9,252 nucleotides of DNA from JBAYVY01 sp041674345 (GTDB taxonomy: Bacteria > Planctomycetota > Phycisphaerae > Phycisphaerales > Zrk34), in the NCBI GenBank assembly GCA_041674345.1, contig JBAYVY010000130.1:1-9252 (forward strand), given 5' to 3'. Positions 6,193 through 9,252 of the stretch are shown here, in pieces (position 1 is the stretch's first letter; the number at the start of each line of letters is the position of its first letter). Made by a program: the position numbers and the translations under genes. The notes beneath the pieces are model-generated. The model did no database searches. It saw only the letters and a list, made by a program, of their open reading frames with translations, and was not told the DNA's origin.

Positions 6193-7077
6193 TTGTCCAT
6201 CGAACTTTGCGTTCTCGGCAGCGGATCGGCGGGCAACTGTTCCGTCGTTCGGTTCACTGACGTCGATCACGTCGTCCTCATCGACGCCGGGTTCGGCCCA
6301 CGCGCCACCGCCAAACGTCTGGACGGCACCGGCGTTACCCTCGGCCACATCCGCGCCATCCTCCTGACCCACCTCGACCGCGATCACTTTTCCCCCAACT
6401 GGTACCGCACCCTCCTCGAACGCCAAATCCCCATCCACCTCCATCAAAAACATCTCGCCGAGCTCTACCAAGTCTTGCGAGCCGCCGATCGCGCATCGGA
6501 ACCGATGGTCCTTCATCGTGACGGGTTGATTCGTCCATTCACCGATCAACCCTTCATGCTCCAACTGACCTTTGATTCCGTCGTCGGCGTCCGCCCCGTC
6601 GCGCTCTCGCACGATGCGCAAGGCACCACCGGCTACATCCTCCGTCGCGGCGAACACCGCTTGGCCTACGCCACCGATCTCGGCCACGTCCCCGACGCGC
6701 TGCTTCACGCCATGTTCAACGTCCATCTCCTGGCCATCGAATCCAACTACGATCCGCGGATGCAACTCGACTCTCCCCGTCCCGCGATGCTCAAGCACCG
6801 CATCATGTCCAACCGCGGCCACCTGTCCAACGAACAAACCCTCCACGCCCTCCAACACCTGTTCGCCCAATCCCACACGCCCCCCGCGCACATCGTGCTG
6901 CTTCATCTGTCCCGCCAATGCAATTGCCCCCGCTTGCTCGAACAGTTGTACGCCCCGCACCCCCGCATCGCCGAACGCCTTCACCTGTCCAGCCAGCACC
7001 AACGCACCCCCTGGCTCGGTATCGCCACCACGCACGACCCATTGCAAGGCGAACAGATCGCCATGTTCGCGCGATGA
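6193..7077 (+). CDS. YycJ/WalJ-like metallo-beta-lactamase-fold hydrolase
   Basis: The product has 294 residues and starts at TTG 6193, preceded by GGAG with 9-nt spacing. It opens with VLGSGSAGNC (residues 7-16), the typical first strand and loop of the YycJ group, then LIDAGF (29-34), the metal motif THLDRDHF (59-66), SHDA (139-142), TDLGH (161-165), AIESNYD (181-187), RGHLSNEQ (208-215) and LLHLSRQCN (236-244). YycJ-type proteins are cytoplasmic MBL-fold hydrolases; some have been linked to exonuclease activity on DNA, but the role here is unproven. The metal motif reads H-x-D-x-D-H (H60, D62, D64, H65) in place of the usual H-x-H-x-D-H, replacing one expected metal-binding histidine with aspartate. 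The gene converges with the ISAs1/TPR remnant 14 bp away. Confidence 0.87.
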   Translation: MSIELCVLGSGSAGNCSVVRFTDVDHVVLIDAGFGPRATAKRLDGTGVTLGHIRAILLTHLDRDHFSPNWYRTLLERQIPIHLHQKHLAELYQVLRAADRASEPMVLHRDGLIRPFTDQPFMLQLTFDSVVGVRPVALSHDAQGTTGYILRRGEHRLAYATDLGHVPDALLHAMFNVHLLAIESNYDPRMQLDSPRPAMLKHRIMSNRGHLSNEQTLHALQHLFAQSHTPPAHIVLLHLSRQCNCPRLLEQLYAPHPRIAERLHLSSQHQRTPWLGIATTHDPLQGEQIAMFAR

Positions 7078-7091
7078 ACCAAAACCACAAA

Positions 7092-7397
7092 TCACAACTT
7101 CTCCATCCACCCCTGCACCTTCTTCCGCTCCGGCTCCATCCCGATCTTCGCATACAAATCCCCCGCCTCCGTCCACAACATGCTCGCCTCCGCCACATTC
7201 CCCCGCTGTTTCGCAATCACGCCGAGGTTGCCCAGTTGGTTGGCTTGGCCGATCACTTCCCGCCTGCATTTCATCACCGCCAGTATCGTGATGATCGGAA
7301 TGTCGTGCGGCGAATGATGTTTGGTTCGTTCCACACGAGGGTCTTTCAGTTCGTTCAAGCCGCGCAATAAACAGCGCGGGGCCGCGGCAGCATCCAT
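7092..7397 (-). pseudogene. Chimeric remnant: ISAs1 transposase N-terminus joined to a TPR C-terminus
   Basis: The open frame encodes 101 residues from ATG 7395-7397, with AAGGAG 7 nt upstream, a strong ribosome binding site. Residues 10-44 (LLRGLNELKDPRVERTKHHS, then DIPIITILAVMKC) resemble the N-terminal domain that precedes the DDE catalytic core in ISAs1-family transposases, which normally have 350-400 residues. From about residue 50 the character changes to a tetratricopeptide motif (GQANQLGNLGVIAKQRGN, then EASMLWTEAGDLYAKIGM and a terminal helix). No transposase catalytic residues remain. The simplest reading is a deletion or insertion scar fusing the 5' end of a transposase to the 3' end of a TPR gene, with the junction near 7250-7275. 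Because the frame is intact and the ribosome binding site good, a small protein could still be made. Confidence 0.6.
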
Positions 7398-7524
7398 GCC
7401 GGCACTCCTTCAAGCAAGCTGTGAATGTTCCAATGTCGTGAATGTTCCAACCGCGAGGCCTCGCGACAATGAAAGACACATTGCCGCCGGTGCTCCCGGG
7501 CGCAATGGCTGACATATCCCTAAC
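7265..7524 (-). mobile_element. Possible left-end remnant of an ISAs1-family insertion sequence
   Basis: This span includes the transposase N-terminal codons and the DNA upstream of them, up to a CAGTTAGGGATATGTCAGCC sequence (minus strand, reading down from 7524) that could be the left terminal end. The boundary is inferred only from position; no matching right end or target duplication is seen. Confidence 0.3.
7421..7450. repeat. Direct repeat GTGAATGTTCCAA x2, 17-nt period
   Basis: GTGAATGTTCCAA occurs at 7421-7433 and at 7438-7450. Right after it lies the perfect 14-bp palindrome CGCGAGGCCTCGCG (7452-7465). Both are upstream of the transposase remnant and could be part of its original leader, or an operator-like site. 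Confidence 0.6.
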
Positions 7525-7589
7525 TGTTGTGGACTGGCAAAATTAGATGCGTTTGCCCTGGCCAAGGGGGAGGGAGTTGCGGTATGCCC

Positions 7590-7618
7590 ATGACAATCGC
7601 CGCCGATCACGCTAGCAT
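7590..7618 (+). promoter_or_regulatory. Candidate mqnC promoter
   Basis: ATGACA (7590-7595, 5 of 6 to TTGACA) and TAGCAT (7613-7618, 4 of 6 to TATAAT) are separated by 17 nt; an overlapping CATAAT is at 7616-7621. If real, it rules out mqnC starts upstream of about 7625 and supports a start at 7653 or 7674. Confidence 0.35.
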
Positions 7619-7673
7619 AATGTGCTTCGCTTTCACTGGAATTGGGCCGTTTATGCCGCAGCCCCCGGAAGTA

Positions 7674-9053
7674 ATGGATTTAGCCGAACGCACACGGATC
7701 GAAGAAGTCATCGAAGGCCGCGCCCGGCTTTCCGCTGCGCAGGCGTTGGACCTGTATCGTCACGCATCCCTGCACGATCTGGGCCGGTGGGCCAGCCGCA
7801 TGACCGACCGGATGCACGGCAACAAGGTCCGCACCTACATCATCGACCGCAACATCAATTACACCAATGTCTGCTCCGCGAAATGCACGTTCTGCGCGTT
7901 TCGCCGCGATGCCGAAGACGCCGATTCGTACACGCTGAACACAGGCGAACTTCATGCGAAGATTCGGGAATGCGTGGACATCGGCGGAACGCAGATATTG
8001 CTTCAGGGCGGAATGCACCCCGATCTGCCGATCTCGTTTTATGAGGACATGCTGCGCGGCATCAAAGCGGCGTTTCCGACGCTACACGTTCATGCGTTCA
8101 GCCCGCCGGAGTTCGTCGAGTTTGTTGCGGTGTTCGACATCGACGGCTTCCCCACGCCCGGCCCCCGGAAGTCCGAAGAGTTACCGCATGATGTGTTCAT
8201 CGAAAAATTGCGTGCGATTATGCGTCGCCTGCGTGATGCGGGGCTCGACTCATTGCCCGGAGGCGGGGGCGAGATATTGGTGCCGCACGTGCGACGACGC
8301 ATCGGGTCAAGCAAGGCGAGCGGCCGGCAATGGCTGGATGTGATGGCCGTCGCGCACGAGTCGGGCATGTTCACCAGCGGCACGATGATGTTCGGCCACA
8401 TCGAAGGCGTCGCGGATCGCATCACTCATATGAAAATGATCCGCGATACGCAGGACGATGCGATGCGTCATTTCCGTCCGGGCCGGTTCGTGAGTTTCAT
8501 CAGTTGGCCGTTCCAGCCGGACAACACACCGCTGGGGCGCGTGGCGCAATACGATTACGAGAGCGGCGAACCGTTCGCCGGCGATACGCTGGCGGACCTC
8601 GTTTTCAAGGGTGAAGTGAACACCGACGACAAAGCCGCTTGCGGCTTAGCAGTCCCCGATGCCGGTAAGCAATTACGTCTCGCCGGCGCGTCGGAATATC
8701 TGCGCATGCAGGCGATCAGCCGGTTGTTCTTCGACAACATTCATTCGATCGGCGCATCGTGGGTGACGATGGGCCCGAAGATCGGACAGCTTGGTTTGTT
8801 CTTCGGTGCGAATGACATGGGCAGCGTGATGATGGAGGAAAACGTCGTCAGCGCCGCGGGGACGACGTATTGTTTGAACGCCGCGTCGATCTGTCATCTG
8901 ATTCGAGACGCGGGTTTCACGCCGGCCCAGCGCGACAATACGTATCAGTTTTTGAAAGTGCATGAGAGCGACGATATGAATAGCCCCGATTTGCAGGTGA
9001 CGGATTGGTCCGCCCATCGCCCGGCGGCATCCGCCTTCGGCGGGGCCAATTAA
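7674..9053 (+). CDS. mqnC: Cyclic dehypoxanthinyl futalosine synthase, radical SAM, with insertions
   Basis: MqnC cyclises dehypoxanthine futalosine by a radical S-adenosylmethionine reaction in the futalosine route to menaquinone, in the cytoplasm. From ATG 7674 the product has 459 residues, versus about 360-380 for common MqnC. NYTNVCSAKCTFCAF holds the CX3CX2C [4Fe-4S] ligands (C67, C71, C74). GGTQILLQGGMHPDLP, HVHAFSPPE, AGLDSLPGGGGEIL, TSGTMMFGHIE, SFISWPFQPDNTPLG, IGASWVTMGPKIGQL, FGANDMGS and MEENVVSAAG are family signatures. Two extra stretches stand out: about residues 148-176 after the SPPE motif, and about 290-340, which includes a small palindrome. MqnE is the closest alternative, but the SPPE/PGGGGEIL set and C-terminal ASWVTMGPK point to MqnC. 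The frame is open back to TTG 7527; 7674 gives a normal N-terminus, 7653 is possible, and 7584 has the better Shine-Dalgarno. Confidence 0.93.
   Translation: MDLAERTRIEEVIEGRARLSAAQALDLYRHASLHDLGRWASRMTDRMHGNKVRTYIIDRNINYTNVCSAKCTFCAFRRDAEDADSYTLNTGELHAKIRECVDIGGTQILLQGGMHPDLPISFYEDMLRGIKAAFPTLHVHAFSPPEFVEFVAVFDIDGFPTPGPRKSEELPHDVFIEKLRAIMRRLRDAGLDSLPGGGGEILVPHVRRRIGSSKASGRQWLDVMAVAHESGMFTSGTMMFGHIEGVADRITHMKMIRDTQDDAMRHFRPGRFVSFISWPFQPDNTPLGRVAQYDYESGEPFAGDTLADLVFKGEVNTDDKAACGLAVPDAGKQLRLAGASEYLRMQAISRLFFDNIHSIGASWVTMGPKIGQLGLFFGANDMGSVMMEENVVSAAGTTYCLNAASICHLIRDAGFTPAQRDNTYQFLKVHESDDMNSPDLQVTDWSAHRPAASAFGGAN
8632..8647. repeat. Small palindrome inside the second mqnC insertion
   Basis: AAGCCGC-TT-GCGGCTT forms a 7-bp stem with a 2-nt centre inside mqnC and encodes part of KAACGLAV (residues 320-327). 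The surrounding residues are absent from ordinary MqnC, so this may be another short mobile palindrome carried in frame. Confidence 0.55.
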
Positions 9054-9065
9054 TTGGCCCCGCCG
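9038..9065. terminator. Perfect 28-bp palindrome spanning the mqnC stop codon
   Basis: Bases 9038-9051 are exactly complementary to 9052-9065 (left arm CGGCGGGGCCAATT). The mqnC TAA (9051-9053) is at its centre and the last residues (GGAN) are read from the left arm. A stable RNA hairpin with 12 GC and AU pairs plus a small loop is expected. No T-tract follows, so it may protect the 3' end or stop transcription in both directions rather than be a classical intrinsic terminator. Confidence 0.5.
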
Positions 9066-9252
9066 TGGTAGCGCCACAGGCCGAAGGTAAAGCTCGTAGC
9101 TCGTAAGGTGGGTAGAGCCGTCTTCGGCGGTAACCGTTCACGGAGAATCGCCGTTTTTGAGCCAATAATAAGGGTCAGCCAATGAAAGCTAACGAAAAAG
9201 GTCGATTTTGGCTCTTGCAACCCTCGTTTTTGGGTCAAAAACGCCGTTTTTA
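9066..9252. other. Gene-free 3' end with short repeats
   Basis: No supported gene is seen. GCTCGTAGCTCGTAAG (9093-9108) holds a direct repeat of the hexamer GCTCGT plus A. CTTCGGCGG at 9122-9130 recurs from the end of mqnC (9035-9043). CGCCGTTTTT occurs at 9149-9158 and again at 9242-9251, where AAAAACG-C-CGTTTTT (9237-9251) is self-complementary. The stretch from about 9140 onward is visibly richer in A and T than the genes. It may be the start of another repeat element cut by the window edge. Confidence 0.5.

Noticed and set aside
6076..7515. 479-codon open frame on the minus strand
   Set aside because: Antisense to the MBL-fold gene, crosses its whole length, low-complexity and motif-free; the MBL motifs on the + strand decide.
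7527..7673. Upstream extension of mqnC from the TTG at 7527
   Set aside because: The encoded residues do not resemble the MqnC N-terminus and the stretch contains a candidate promoter; a start at 7674 gives a normal N-terminus.
9066..9252. Integron attC site
   Set aside because: Self-complementary pieces exist, but no core R and L box pairs or neighbouring integrase or cassette genes are visible.

Overview
The window looks like chromosomal DNA of a GC-rich bacterium, most likely a planctomycete (Phycisphaerae-like). This is an inference from the style of the ValS and MqnC proteins, the menaquinone (futalosine) pathway gene, the GH130 glycosidase and the ISAs1-type transposase remnant; no rRNA gene is present to confirm it. 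Gene order is: 3' end of a GH130 beta-mannoside phosphorylase (+), GNAT acetyltransferase (-), YfcE/MJ0936-type metallophosphoesterase (-), valS (-), a membrane-anchored TPR protein (+), a YycJ-like metallo-beta-lactamase-fold protein (+), a chimeric ISAs1/TPR remnant (-) and mqnC (+), followed by a gene-poor, repeat-containing end.

valS and the phosphoesterase form a minus-strand unit. The TPR protein diverges from valS across a 77-bp region that contains a hairpin. The MBL gene has its own perfect TATAAT box. The genes are mostly housekeeping (tRNA charging, quinone synthesis, carbohydrate phosphorolysis) with no obvious shared pathway.

The striking feature is a class of degenerate short tandem repeats with a period of 7 or 8 nt, scattered between and inside genes. 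Four loci are built as inverted arrays (repeat units, short spacer, complementary units): octamers near AACAKCRG at 303-422, heptamers GGGGTAT at 1060-1154, heptamers TGCGNNN at 1788-1853, and TGCGNNN again at 4841-4917. Three direct arrays of an octamer TCCCTNNG (+ strand) lie at 2734-2765, 3642-3681 and 4262-4293, and a short heptamer run lies at 6119-6140. Four of these arrays sit in frame inside valS and, with an AT-rich insert in the catalytic domain, explain why ValS has 1053 residues. Two genes end inside such repeats, and mqnC ends inside a perfect 28-bp palindrome. The nearest known analogues are the heptanucleotide STRR repeats of cyanobacteria and the Rickettsia palindromic elements that insert in frame in genes. 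Whether this set is a described family cannot be decided from the sequence alone.
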